Below are positions 34,770 through 42,732 of a stretch of DNA of 42,732 bases, piece by piece. The DNA comes from Stenotrophomonas maltophilia (GTDB lineage Bacteria; Pseudomonadota; Gammaproteobacteria; Xanthomonadales; Xanthomonadaceae). Under the pieces are notes generated by a model, which searched no databases, had not been told where the DNA came from, and saw nothing but the letters and a program-made list of their open reading frames with translations. The stretch lies in the NCBI RefSeq assembly GCF_004684085.1, contig NZ_SRHZ01000084.1, forward strand, positions 1 through 42,732, read 5' to 3'. The number at the start of each line of letters is the position of its first letter. Within the stretch, counting starts at the first letter, position 1. The position numbers and the translations under genes were made by a program.

Positions 34770-34955
34770 CGCGATCTCCACGGCAGGGGGTTCCAGCTGA
34801 ATGTAGGGCAACGCCGCCGCCACGGGAACCTCCGCGGCCAGATCCGGTCTTAGCGCCCGTCCCATCCGTCATGCAGGAAACGTGATGTGGCGCAGGTATG
34901 CTTTGCGCATTGCCAACCGGGGCCGCGCCCCGTCCAGCCCTCTTGGAGTCCTTGA

Positions 34956-36197
34956 ATGTCACGTGTTTGGAAGATCGTGCTGCTGGTCGTGGCGGTACTG
35001 GTGCTGGCCGTGGTCGGCCTGCGCGTACTCGGCGGGGGCAAGGACAAGGCCGATGGCGCGGCAGCGGGTGCGCGCCAGGGCGGTGAAGACCCGGATGCCG
35101 GCCCGGTGCCGGTGACCGTGGTGGATGCGGCACGCCAGGACGTGCCGGTCTATGCCAGCGCGCTGGGCACGGTGACGGCAATGAACACCGTCACCGTCAG
35201 CCCACAGGTCGGCGGGCAGCTGATGAGCCTGAACTTCCGCGAAGGCCAGGAAGTGAAGAAGGGCGATGTGCTGGCGGTGATCGATCCGCGCACCGCCCAG
35301 GCCAGCTATGACCAGGCCGTGGCATCCAAGCGCCAGAACGAAGCGCTGCTGGCCACCGCGCGTTCCAACTATCAGCGCTCGAACGCGCCGGAGTATCGCC
35401 AGTTCGTCGCCAAGACCGATCTGGATACACAGCGAAACCAAGTGGCACAGTACGAAAGCGCAGTCGCGGCGAACGAGGCCAGCATGCGCTCGGCGCAGGT
35501 GCAGCTGCAGTACACCAAGGTCACCGCACCGATCACCGGTATTGCCGGCATCCGTGCCGTCGACGCCGGCAACGTGGTCAACGCCGGCACCGCGCTGGTC
35601 ACCCTGACCCAGATCCATCCGATCCACGTGCTGTTCAACCTGCCCGAGCGCCAGCTCGGCGATGTGCGCCAGGCGCAGGCCGCCGGCACGGTACCCGTCG
35701 CGGCACTGGACCGCGCCGATTCGCACGTGCTGTCCGGCGACGGCAAGCTCGACGTGGTCGACAACCTGATCAGTGCCGACAGCGGCACCTTCAAGGCGCG
35801 CGCGATCTTCGACAACGCCGACAACGGCCTGTGGCCTGGCCAGTTCGTCAACGTGCGCATGCAGCTGCGCACGATTGGCGGCGGTGTGGTGATTCCGACC
35901 CAGGCGGTGCTGCGTGGGCCGGATGGCGAGTACGTCTATATCGTGCAGGGCGACAACACGGTGAAAATGCAGACCGTGCGCAGTGGCGTGGAAGTGGGCG
36001 ACAGCCAGGTGCAGATCGCCGAAGGCCTGAAGGGCGGCGAGCGCGTGGTCAGCGAAGGCCAGTTCCGCCTGAAACCAGGCAGCAAGGTAACTGCGCTGAA
36101 GCCGGGCGAAACCCCGGTCGCGCCGACCGAGGCCGAACTGAAGGCCGCCGAGCAGAAGAACGGCGGCGGTGGCCGTCGTGGCGGTGGCCCGCGCTGA
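34956..36197 (+). CDS. smeI: RND efflux periplasmic adaptor (MdtA-like; SmeI of SmeIJK)
   Basis: A 413-residue membrane fusion protein of the HlyD/MdtA type. An N-terminal membrane anchor (residues 5-25) is followed by the first half of the lipoyl domain (VSPQVGGQLMSLNFREGQEV), a coiled-coil hairpin (about 95-180), the second half (YTKVTAPITGIAGI), a beta-barrel with HVLFNLPERQLGDV, and a Gly/Arg-rich end (NGGGGRRGGGPR). It is the first gene of a three-gene operon with two RND transporters, the MdtABC layout. In S. maltophilia that set is SmeIJK, to which this is assigned by layout and memory. No outer membrane channel gene is present in the window. Confidence 0.9.
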   Translation: MSRVWKIVLLVVAVLVLAVVGLRVLGGGKDKADGAAAGARQGGEDPDAGPVPVTVVDAARQDVPVYASALGTVTAMNTVTVSPQVGGQLMSLNFREGQEVKKGDVLAVIDPRTAQASYDQAVASKRQNEALLATARSNYQRSNAPEYRQFVAKTDLDTQRNQVAQYESAVAANEASMRSAQVQLQYTKVTAPITGIAGIRAVDAGNVVNAGTALVTLTQIHPIHVLFNLPERQLGDVRQAQAAGTVPVAALDRADSHVLSGDGKLDVVDNLISADSGTFKARAIFDNADNGLWPGQFVNVRMQLRTIGGGVVIPTQAVLRGPDGEYVYIVQGDNTVKMQTVRSGVEVGDSQVQIAEGLKGGERVVSEGQFRLKPGSKVTALKPGETPVAPTEAELKAAEQKNGGGGRRGGGPR

Positions 36198-36271
36198 GCG
36201 CAGGCCACAGCTCTTCCCCGCGCCGGCGATCCCGCCGGCGCTGCCATTGAAGTGCCAGCAAGGATCAGTCC

Positions 36272-39200
36272 GTGGGCTTTTCGACGATCTTCATCCGCCG
36301 TCCCATCGCCACCTCGCTGTTGATGGCGGGCCTGTTGCTGCTGGGCATCCTTGGTTACCGCAAGCTGCCGGTGTCGGCGCTGCCGGAAATCGATGCGCCC
36401 AGCCTGGTGGTCACCACCCAATACCCCGGCGCCAATGCCACCACCATGGCCTCGCTGGTCACCACGCCGCTGGAGCGCCAGTTCGGGCAGATCTCCGGGT
36501 TGGAACTGATGACCTCCGACTCGTCGGCCGGGTTGTCGACGATCATCCTGCAGTTCTCAATGGACCGGAACATCGACATCGCCGCGCAGGACGTGCAGGC
36601 GGCGATCCGCCAGGCCACCCTGCCCTCGTCGTTGCCCTACCAGCCGGTCTACAACCGGGTGAACCCGGCCGACGCGGCCATCGTCACCCTGAAACTGACC
36701 TCTGACACGCGCCCGCTGCGCGACGTCAACAACTACGCCGACTCGATCCTGGCCCAGCGCCTGTCGCAGGTGCAGGGCGTGGGCCTGGTCTCGATCGCCG
36801 GCAATGTGCGCCCGGCCGTGCGCATCCAGGTCAATCCGGCGCAGCTGTCGAACATGGGGCTGACCCTGGAGCAGCTGCGCAGCGCGCTGACCCAGGCCAA
36901 TGTCAATGCGCCGAAGGGCTCGCTGAACGGCAAGACCCAGTCCTACAGCATCGGCACCAACGACCAGCTGTCCAGCGCCGCCGAGTACCGCGACACCATC
37001 ATCAGCTACAAGAACGGACGTCCGGTGCGCCTGTCGGACGTAGCCCAGGTGATCGATGGCGTTGAGAACGATCAGCTGGCCGCTTGGGCCGATGGCAAGC
37101 CGGCGGTGCTTCTGGAAGTGCGGCGCCAGCCCGGCGCCAACATCGTGCAGACCGTCGAGCGCATCCGCGCCCTGCTGCCGCAGCTGCAGGGCGTGCTGCC
37201 GGCCGACGTGCACCTGGAGATCTTCAACGACCGTACCGAGACCATCCGCGCCTCGGTGCATGAAGTGCAGTTCACCCTGATCCTGACCATCGGCCTGGTG
37301 GTTGCGGTGATCTTCGTGTTCCTGCGCCGGCTGTGGGCCACGATCATTCCCTCGGTGGCGGTGCCGCTGTCATTGGCCGGCACTTTCGCAGTGATGGCCT
37401 TCGCCGGCATGTCGCTGGACAACCTGTCGCTGATGGCGCTGGTGGTGGCCACCGGCTTCGTGGTGGACGATGCGATCGTGATGATCGAGAACATCGTGCG
37501 TTACATCGAACAGGGCAAGAGCGGCAAGGAAGCGGCCGAGATCGGTGCACGCCAGATCGGCTTCACCGTGCTGTCGCTGACCGTTTCGCTGGTGGCGGTG
37601 TTCCTGCCGCTGCTGCTGATGCCCGGCGTCACCGGCCGCCTGTTCCATGAATTCGCGTGGGTGCTGAGCATCGCGGTCGTGCTGTCGATGCTGATCTCGC
37701 TGACGCTGACCCCGATGATGTGCGCCTACCTGCTCAAGCCCGATGCCCTGCCCGAGGGCGAGGACGCGCATGAGCGTGCGGCGGCGGCCGGCAAGCAGAA
37801 CCTGTGGACGCGCACCGTAGGCCTGTACGAGCACAGCCTGGACTGGGTGCTGGGCCACCAGCGCCTGACCCTGGCCGTGGCCGGCGGCGCGCTGGTGCTG
37901 ACCGTGCTGCTGTACGTGCTGATTCCCAAGGGGCTGCTGCCCGAGCAGGACACCGGCCTGATCACCGGCGTGGTCCAGGCCGACCAGAACATCGCTTTCC
38001 CGCAGATGGAGCAACGCACCAAGCAGGTGGCCGAAGCCCTGCGCCAGGACCCGGACGTGACCGGTGTGTCGGCCTTCATCGGCGCCGGCAGCATGAACCC
38101 CACGCTCAACCAGGGCCAGCTGTCGATCGTGCTGAAGGAGCGCGGCGAGCGCGACGGCCTGGATGAGATCCTGCCGCGCCTGCAGAAGGCGGTGGCCGGC
38201 ATTCCCGGCGTGGCGCTGTACCTGAAGCCGGTGCAGGACGTGACTCTGGATACCCGCGTGGCCGCCACCGAGTATCAGTACTCGCTGTCGGACGTGGATT
38301 CGGCGACCGTGGCCACCCAGGCTACGCGCCTGACCGAGGCGCTGCGCAAGCGCCCGGAACTGGCCGACGTGGACAACAACCTGTCCAACCAGGGTCGCGC
38401 GCTTGAGCTGAACATCGACCGCGACAAGGCCAGCGTGCTGGGCGTACCGATGCAGACCATCGATGACACGCTCTACGATGCGTTCGGCCAGCGCCAGATC
38501 TCGACCATCTTCACCGAACTCAACCAGTACCGCGTGGTACTGGAAGTGGCACCGGAGTTCCGCACCAGCACCGCACTGATGGAACAGCTGGCCGTCGCCT
38601 CCAACGGTGCGGGTGCACTGACTGGCACCAATGCCACCAGCTTCGGCCAGGTCACCTCGTCGAACTCGTCGACCGCCACCGGCATCGGCGCGCAGAACAC
38701 CGGCATCACCGTCGGCGCCGGCAACATCATCCCGCTGTCGGCGCTGGCCGAGGGCAAGGTCAGCAGCGCGCCGCTGCTGGTCAGCCACCAGCAGCAGCTG
38801 CCGGCGGTGACGGTATCGTTCAACGTCGCACCCGGTTATTCGCTGTCCGATGCGGTACGTGCCATCCAGGAAACCAAGGACAGCCTGGACATGCCGGCCC
38901 ATCTGCATGCCGAGTTCATCGGCAAGGCCGCCGAGTTCACCGGCAGCCAGACCGATGTGGTGTGGCTGCTGCTGGCCTCGCTGGTGGTGATCTACATCGT
39001 GCTGGGCGTGCTGTACGAGAGCTACATCCACCCGATCACGATCATCTCCACACTGCCGCCGGCCGGTGTCGGTGCGCTGCTGGCACTGATGCTGTGCGGG
39101 CTGAGCCTGTCGGTGGACGGCATCGTCGGCATCGTGCTGCTGATCGGCATCGTCAAGAAGAACGGCATCATGATGGTGGACTTCGCGATCGAGGCACGCC

Positions 39201-39505
39201 GTGCCGGTGCCAACGCGCACGAAGCGATCCGGCGGGCCTGCCTGCTGCGCTTCCGCCCGATCATGATGACCACTGCCGCGGCCATGCTCGGCGCGCTGCC
39301 GCTGGCACTGGGTACCGGCATCGGCTCGGAGCTGCGCCGCCCGCTGGGCATCGCCATCGTGGGCGGCCTGCTGCTGTCGCAGCTGGTGACCCTGTACACC
39401 ACGCCGGTGATCTACCTGTACATGGAGCGCTTCTCCGAATGGCTGGCGCGCCGCCGCGAGCAGCGCGCACTGCGCGATGGTTCGCTGCAGGAGCCGCAGG
39501 CATGA
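36272..39505 (+). CDS. smeJ: RND multidrug efflux transporter (MdtB-like; SmeJ)
   Basis: A 1077-residue inner-membrane proton-driven transporter with 12 predicted helices and two periplasmic loops. The proton-relay Asp pair is in GFVVDDAIVMIEN and the TM10 Lys in IGIVKKNGIMM. The start GTG at 36272 has AAGGA 8 bp upstream and gives MGFSTIFIRRPIATSLL, the usual RND N-terminus. Compared with MdtB (about 1040) and its neighbour SmeK, it has an extra Ser/Thr/Gly/Asn-rich insert at about residues 776-815. In the MdtBC system the two RND subunits form a mixed trimer; the same is expected here. Confidence 0.93.
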   Translation: MGFSTIFIRRPIATSLLMAGLLLLGILGYRKLPVSALPEIDAPSLVVTTQYPGANATTMASLVTTPLERQFGQISGLELMTSDSSAGLSTIILQFSMDRNIDIAAQDVQAAIRQATLPSSLPYQPVYNRVNPADAAIVTLKLTSDTRPLRDVNNYADSILAQRLSQVQGVGLVSIAGNVRPAVRIQVNPAQLSNMGLTLEQLRSALTQANVNAPKGSLNGKTQSYSIGTNDQLSSAAEYRDTIISYKNGRPVRLSDVAQVIDGVENDQLAAWADGKPAVLLEVRRQPGANIVQTVERIRALLPQLQGVLPADVHLEIFNDRTETIRASVHEVQFTLILTIGLVVAVIFVFLRRLWATIIPSVAVPLSLAGTFAVMAFAGMSLDNLSLMALVVATGFVVDDAIVMIENIVRYIEQGKSGKEAAEIGARQIGFTVLSLTVSLVAVFLPLLLMPGVTGRLFHEFAWVLSIAVVLSMLISLTLTPMMCAYLLKPDALPEGEDAHERAAAAGKQNLWTRTVGLYEHSLDWVLGHQRLTLAVAGGALVLTVLLYVLIPKGLLPEQDTGLITGVVQADQNIAFPQMEQRTKQVAEALRQDPDVTGVSAFIGAGSMNPTLNQGQLSIVLKERGERDGLDEILPRLQKAVAGIPGVALYLKPVQDVTLDTRVAATEYQYSLSDVDSATVATQATRLTEALRKRPELADVDNNLSNQGRALELNIDRDKASVLGVPMQTIDDTLYDAFGQRQISTIFTELNQYRVVLEVAPEFRTSTALMEQLAVASNGAGALTGTNATSFGQVTSSNSSTATGIGAQNTGITVGAGNIIPLSALAEGKVSSAPLLVSHQQQLPAVTVSFNVAPGYSLSDAVRAIQETKDSLDMPAHLHAEFIGKAAEFTGSQTDVVWLLLASLVVIYIVLGVLYESYIHPITIISTLPPAGVGALLALMLCGLSLSVDGIVGIVLLIGIVKKNGIMMVDFAIEARRAGANAHEAIRRACLLRFRPIMMTTAAAMLGALPLALGTGIGSELRRPLGIAIVGGLLLSQLVTLYTTPVIYLYMERFSEWLARRREQRALRDGSLQEPQA

Positions 39506-39536
39506 TCCACGCCCCGCTGCTGCGGGGGACCGCACG

Positions 39537-42500
39537 ATGAACCTGTCCGGCCCCTTCATCCGCCGTCCGATCGGCACCGCGCTGCTGGCCATCGGCCTGT
39601 TCATGGTCGGCCTGATCTGCTATCTGCGCTTGGGCGTGTCCGCACTGCCGAACATCGAGATCCCGGTGATCTTCGTGCATGCCAGCCAGTCCGGCGCCGA
39701 TGCGGCGACCATGGCCTCCACGGTGACCGCGCCGCTGGAACGCCATCTCGGCCAGCTGCCCGGTATCGACCGCATGCGCTCGTCGAGCTCGGAAGGCAGC
39801 TCGCTGGTGTTCATGATCTTCCAGAGCGGCCACAACATCGATTCGGCCGCGCTGGACGTACAGACCGCGATCAATTCGGCACAGGCCGACCTGCCCTCGG
39901 GCATGGGCTCGCCGATGTACCAGAAGGCGAACCCGAACGACGACCCGGTGATCGCCATCGCGCTCACCTCGCAGACGCAGTCGGCCGATGAGTTGTACAA
40001 CGTCGCCGACTCGCTGCTGGCGCAGCGCATCCGCCAGATCAGCGGCGTGGCCTCGGTCGACATTGCTGGTGCTTCAACGCCGGCGGTACGCGTGGACGTC
40101 AACCTGCGCCTGATGAACGCGCTGGGCCTGACTGCCGATGACCTGCGCAACGCAGTGCGCGCGGCCAATGTGACCTCGCCGACCGGCTTCCTCAGCGATG
40201 GCAACACCACCACCGCGATCATCGCCAACGATTCGGTGGCCCGCGCCGCCGACTTCGCCGACCTGGTGGTCAAGACCCAGGGCGATGGTCGGGTGATCCG
40301 CCTGAAGGACATCGCCAACGTCTACGACGGCCAACAGGACGCCTACCAGGCGGCGTGGTTCGACCACAAGCCGGCGGTGGTGATGTACGTGTTCACCCGC
40401 GCCGGCGCCAACATCGTGGAGACCGTGGACCGGGTCAAGGCGCAGATCCCCGCGCTGCGTGACTACCTGCAGCCGGGCACCACGATGACGCCGTACTTCG
40501 ACCGGACGCCCACCATCCGCTCGTCACTGCATGAAGTGCAGATCACCCTGCTGATCAGCCTGGCGATGGTGGTGCTGACCATGGCGCTGTTCCTGCGCCG
40601 CCTGGCACCCACGCTGATCGCCGCGGTGACCGTGCCGCTGTCGCTGGCCGGTGCCGCGCTGGTGATGTACGTGATGGGCTTCACCCTGAACAACCTGAGC
40701 CTGCTGGCGCTGGTGATCGCGATCGGTTTCGTGGTGGACGATGCGATCGTGGTGATCGAGAACATCATGCGCCACCTCGACGAAGGCATGCCGCGGATGC
40801 AGGCGGCGCTGACCGGCGCGCGTGAGATCGGCTTCACCATCGTCTCGATCACCGCCTCGCTGGTGGCGGTGTTCATTCCGTTGCTGTTCGCCAGCGGCAT
40901 GATGGGCGCGTTCTTCCGCGAGTTCACCGTCACCCTGGTGGCGGCCATCGTGGTGTCGATGATCGTCTCGCTGACGCTGACCCCGGCGCTGTGCAGCCGC
41001 TTCCTCAGCGCACATGACCACAAGGCCGCGCCGTCGCGCTTCGGCCGCTGGCTGGATGCTGGCCATGAGCGCATGCTGCGCATCTACACCGTGTTCCTCG
41101 ACTTCTCGCTGCGCCACGCGCTGCTGCTGTCGTTGACGCCGCTGATCCTGATCGGCGTCACCCTCTTCCTGTTCGGCGCAGTGAAGAAGGGCGCGTTCCC
41201 GCCGCAGGACACCGGCCTGATCTGGGGCCGTGCCAACTCCAGCGCCACCGTGTCCTTCGAGGACATGGTCAGCCGCCAGCGACGCATCACCGACATGCTG
41301 ATGGCCGATCCGGCGGTGAAGACCGTGGGCGTGCGCCTGGGCAGCGGCCGCCAGGGCTCCAGCGCACAGTTCAACGTGGAGCTGAAATCGCGCAAGGACG
41401 GCCGCCGCGAAACCACCGCGCATGCACTGGCACGCTTGAGCGCCAAGGCCGACCGCTACCCCGACCTGCAGCTGCGCCTGCGCGCGATCCAGGACCTGCC
41501 CAGCAACGATGGCGGTGGCAGCAGCCAGGGCGCGCAGTACCGTATCTCGCTGCAGGGCAACGACCTGGCGTCGCTGCAGGAATGGCTGCCCAAGCTGCAG
41601 GCGGCGCTGAAGAAGAACCCGAAGCTGCGCGATGTCGGCACCGACGTCGACAATGCCGGGCTGCGCCAGAACATCGAGATCGACCGTGCCAAGGCCGCAC
41701 GCCTGGGTGTCTCGGTCGGCGCCATTGATGGCGCGCTGTACGGCGCGTTCGGCCAGCGCCAGATCTCGACCATCTACTCGGACATCAACCAGTACAGCGT
41801 GGTGGTCAACGCCCTGCCCTCGCAGACCGCCACGCCGGCGGCACTGGACGAGATATACGTGCGGGCGCGCAACGGCGACATGGTGCCGATCACGGCGATC
41901 GCCAAGCAGGTGCCAGGACTTGCACCATCGCAGATCACCCATGAAAACCAGTACACGACGATGGACCTGAGCTACAACCTGGCGCCGAACGTGAGCATGG
42001 GCGAAGCCAAGGCGATCATCGACGCGACCGTGGCCGGCATGCGCATGCCCGGCGATATCCGCCTGGCCGATGATGCGGGCTTCGGGTTCAACTCCGATCC
42101 CAGCGACATGCTGATCCTGGTGTTCGCGGCCATCCTGACCGTGTACCTGGTGCTGGGCATGCTGTACGAGAGCCTGATCCACCCGGTCACCATCCTGTCC
42201 ACGCTGCCGGCGGCGGGCGTGGGCGCGCTGCTGGCGCTGTTCGGCACCAACACCGAGCTGTCGGTGATCTCGATGATCGCGCTGGTGCTGTTGATCGGCA
42301 TCGTCAAGAAGAACGCGATCATGATGATCGACTTCGCGCTGGTGGCGCAGCGCGAACATGGGCTGGCCCCACGCGAAGCGGCACGTGAGGCCAGCATCGT
42401 GCGCTTCCGGCCGATCATGATGACCACGATGGTGGCGATCCTGGCCGCGGTGCCACTGGCGATCGGCCTGGGCGAAGGTTCGGAACTGCGCCGTCCGCTG

Positions 42501-42659
42501 GGTATCGCGATGATCGGTGGCCTGCTGTTCTCGCAGAGCCTGACCCTGCTCAGCACGCCGGCCCTGTACGTGATCTTCTCCTGCCTGTCCGAGCGTTGGC
42601 GGGCACGTCGCGCACGCAAGCGCGAAGCGAAGCTGCTCAAGCGCGCGCAGCGGGCCTGA
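39537..42659 (+). CDS. smeK: RND multidrug efflux transporter (MdtC-like; SmeK)
   Basis: A 1040-residue RND transporter, partner of SmeJ. The start MNLSGPFIRRPIGTAL is chosen by family and by GGGGGA 9 bp upstream; the frame extends further upstream within the end of smeJ. Key motifs are GFVVDDAIVVIEN (proton relay) and IGIVKKNAIMMIDF. Like MdtC, it lacks the insert seen in SmeJ. The gap to smeJ is 31 bp. A SMAG repeat begins 5 nt after its stop. Confidence 0.93.
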   Translation: MNLSGPFIRRPIGTALLAIGLFMVGLICYLRLGVSALPNIEIPVIFVHASQSGADAATMASTVTAPLERHLGQLPGIDRMRSSSSEGSSLVFMIFQSGHNIDSAALDVQTAINSAQADLPSGMGSPMYQKANPNDDPVIAIALTSQTQSADELYNVADSLLAQRIRQISGVASVDIAGASTPAVRVDVNLRLMNALGLTADDLRNAVRAANVTSPTGFLSDGNTTTAIIANDSVARAADFADLVVKTQGDGRVIRLKDIANVYDGQQDAYQAAWFDHKPAVVMYVFTRAGANIVETVDRVKAQIPALRDYLQPGTTMTPYFDRTPTIRSSLHEVQITLLISLAMVVLTMALFLRRLAPTLIAAVTVPLSLAGAALVMYVMGFTLNNLSLLALVIAIGFVVDDAIVVIENIMRHLDEGMPRMQAALTGAREIGFTIVSITASLVAVFIPLLFASGMMGAFFREFTVTLVAAIVVSMIVSLTLTPALCSRFLSAHDHKAAPSRFGRWLDAGHERMLRIYTVFLDFSLRHALLLSLTPLILIGVTLFLFGAVKKGAFPPQDTGLIWGRANSSATVSFEDMVSRQRRITDMLMADPAVKTVGVRLGSGRQGSSAQFNVELKSRKDGRRETTAHALARLSAKADRYPDLQLRLRAIQDLPSNDGGGSSQGAQYRISLQGNDLASLQEWLPKLQAALKKNPKLRDVGTDVDNAGLRQNIEIDRAKAARLGVSVGAIDGALYGAFGQRQISTIYSDINQYSVVVNALPSQTATPAALDEIYVRARNGDMVPITAIAKQVPGLAPSQITHENQYTTMDLSYNLAPNVSMGEAKAIIDATVAGMRMPGDIRLADDAGFGFNSDPSDMLILVFAAILTVYLVLGMLYESLIHPVTILSTLPAAGVGALLALFGTNTELSVISMIALVLLIGIVKKNAIMMIDFALVAQREHGLAPREAAREASIVRFRPIMMTTMVAILAAVPLAIGLGEGSELRRPLGIAMIGGLLFSQSLTLLSTPALYVIFSCLSERWRARRARKREAKLLKRAQRA

Positions 42660-42664
42660 CTTCG

Positions 42665-42732
42665 GTAGCGCCGGGCCATGCCCGGCGGCCTTTCAGCAAT
42701 CCGCGCTACGCGCTCGCCGGGCACGGCCCGGC
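42665..42732. repeat. Inverted SMAG pair, second copy cut by window end
   Basis: A plus-strand hairpin GTAGCGCCGGGC... (42665-42687) is followed by an inverted partner starting near 42715 (CGCCGGGC...GCCCGGC) that continues beyond the window. Confidence 0.85.

Noticed and set aside
37370..39604. A 744-codon frame antisense to smeJ, and similar long frames under smeK
   Set aside because: Shadow frames of RND transporter genes; compositionally biased and without motifs.

Overview
The window is a GC-rich chromosomal segment of a gammaproteobacterium of the Xanthomonadaceae, most probably Stenotrophomonas (maltophilia complex). The evidence is gene content, the MdtABC-type pump that matches SmeIJK of S. 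maltophilia, the long N-terminal extension of Rho, and many short GTAG-headed hairpins of the SMAG type (the REP family described in S. maltophilia). No tRNA, rRNA, CRISPR array, prophage or complete insertion sequence was seen. Nearly all of it is vertically inherited core genome; the only clear decay is a toxin-antitoxin remnant near 10.1-10.4 kb.

Layout. 0.16-5.96 kb (minus): six tightly coupled genes equivalent to the uncharacterised E. coli ynbABCD lipid cluster, plus a PlsC-type acyltransferase and a small membrane protein. 6.2-10.0 kb (plus): purH, a lipoprotein gene and purD. 10.0-10.5 kb: a SMAG-bounded island with the broken toxin-antitoxin remnant. 10.5-14.9 kb (minus): ftsE-ftsX-double receiver protein-ung, then rpoH with a sigma-E-type promoter; this is the E. 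coli ftsEX-rpoH order with two genes inserted. 15.0-20.5 kb: a methyltransferase, then rhlB divergent from trxA-rho, the same neighbourhood as in E. coli. 20.7-25.0 kb: a membrane diguanylate cyclase, a TonB-C domain protein and aceK. 25.2-27.5 kb (minus): a four-gene operon with a CvnD/MglA-like small GTPase, two Roadblock proteins and an unrecognised 323-residue protein, reminiscent of the actinobacterial conservon. 27.8-32.9 kb (minus): monomeric isocitrate dehydrogenase, small envelope proteins, a LysM protein and queF. 32.9-33.4 kb: a repeat island with two long palindromes sharing a 52-nt core. 33.4-42.7 kb: a secreted M20 amidohydrolase divergent from a three-gene RND efflux operon.

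The most promising under-described items are the ynb-like lipid operon, the conservon-like GTPase operon with a possible sigma-54 promoter, the pair of palindromes with equal 52-nt cores, and the habit of SMAG hairpins to sit 0-5 nt after stop codons. Rho and RhlB, which are neighbours, both carry long disordered Arg/Gly-rich extensions. Motifs, coordinates and overlaps were read directly from the sequence; family assignments rest on recognised motifs and on remembered homologues, because no database search could be run.
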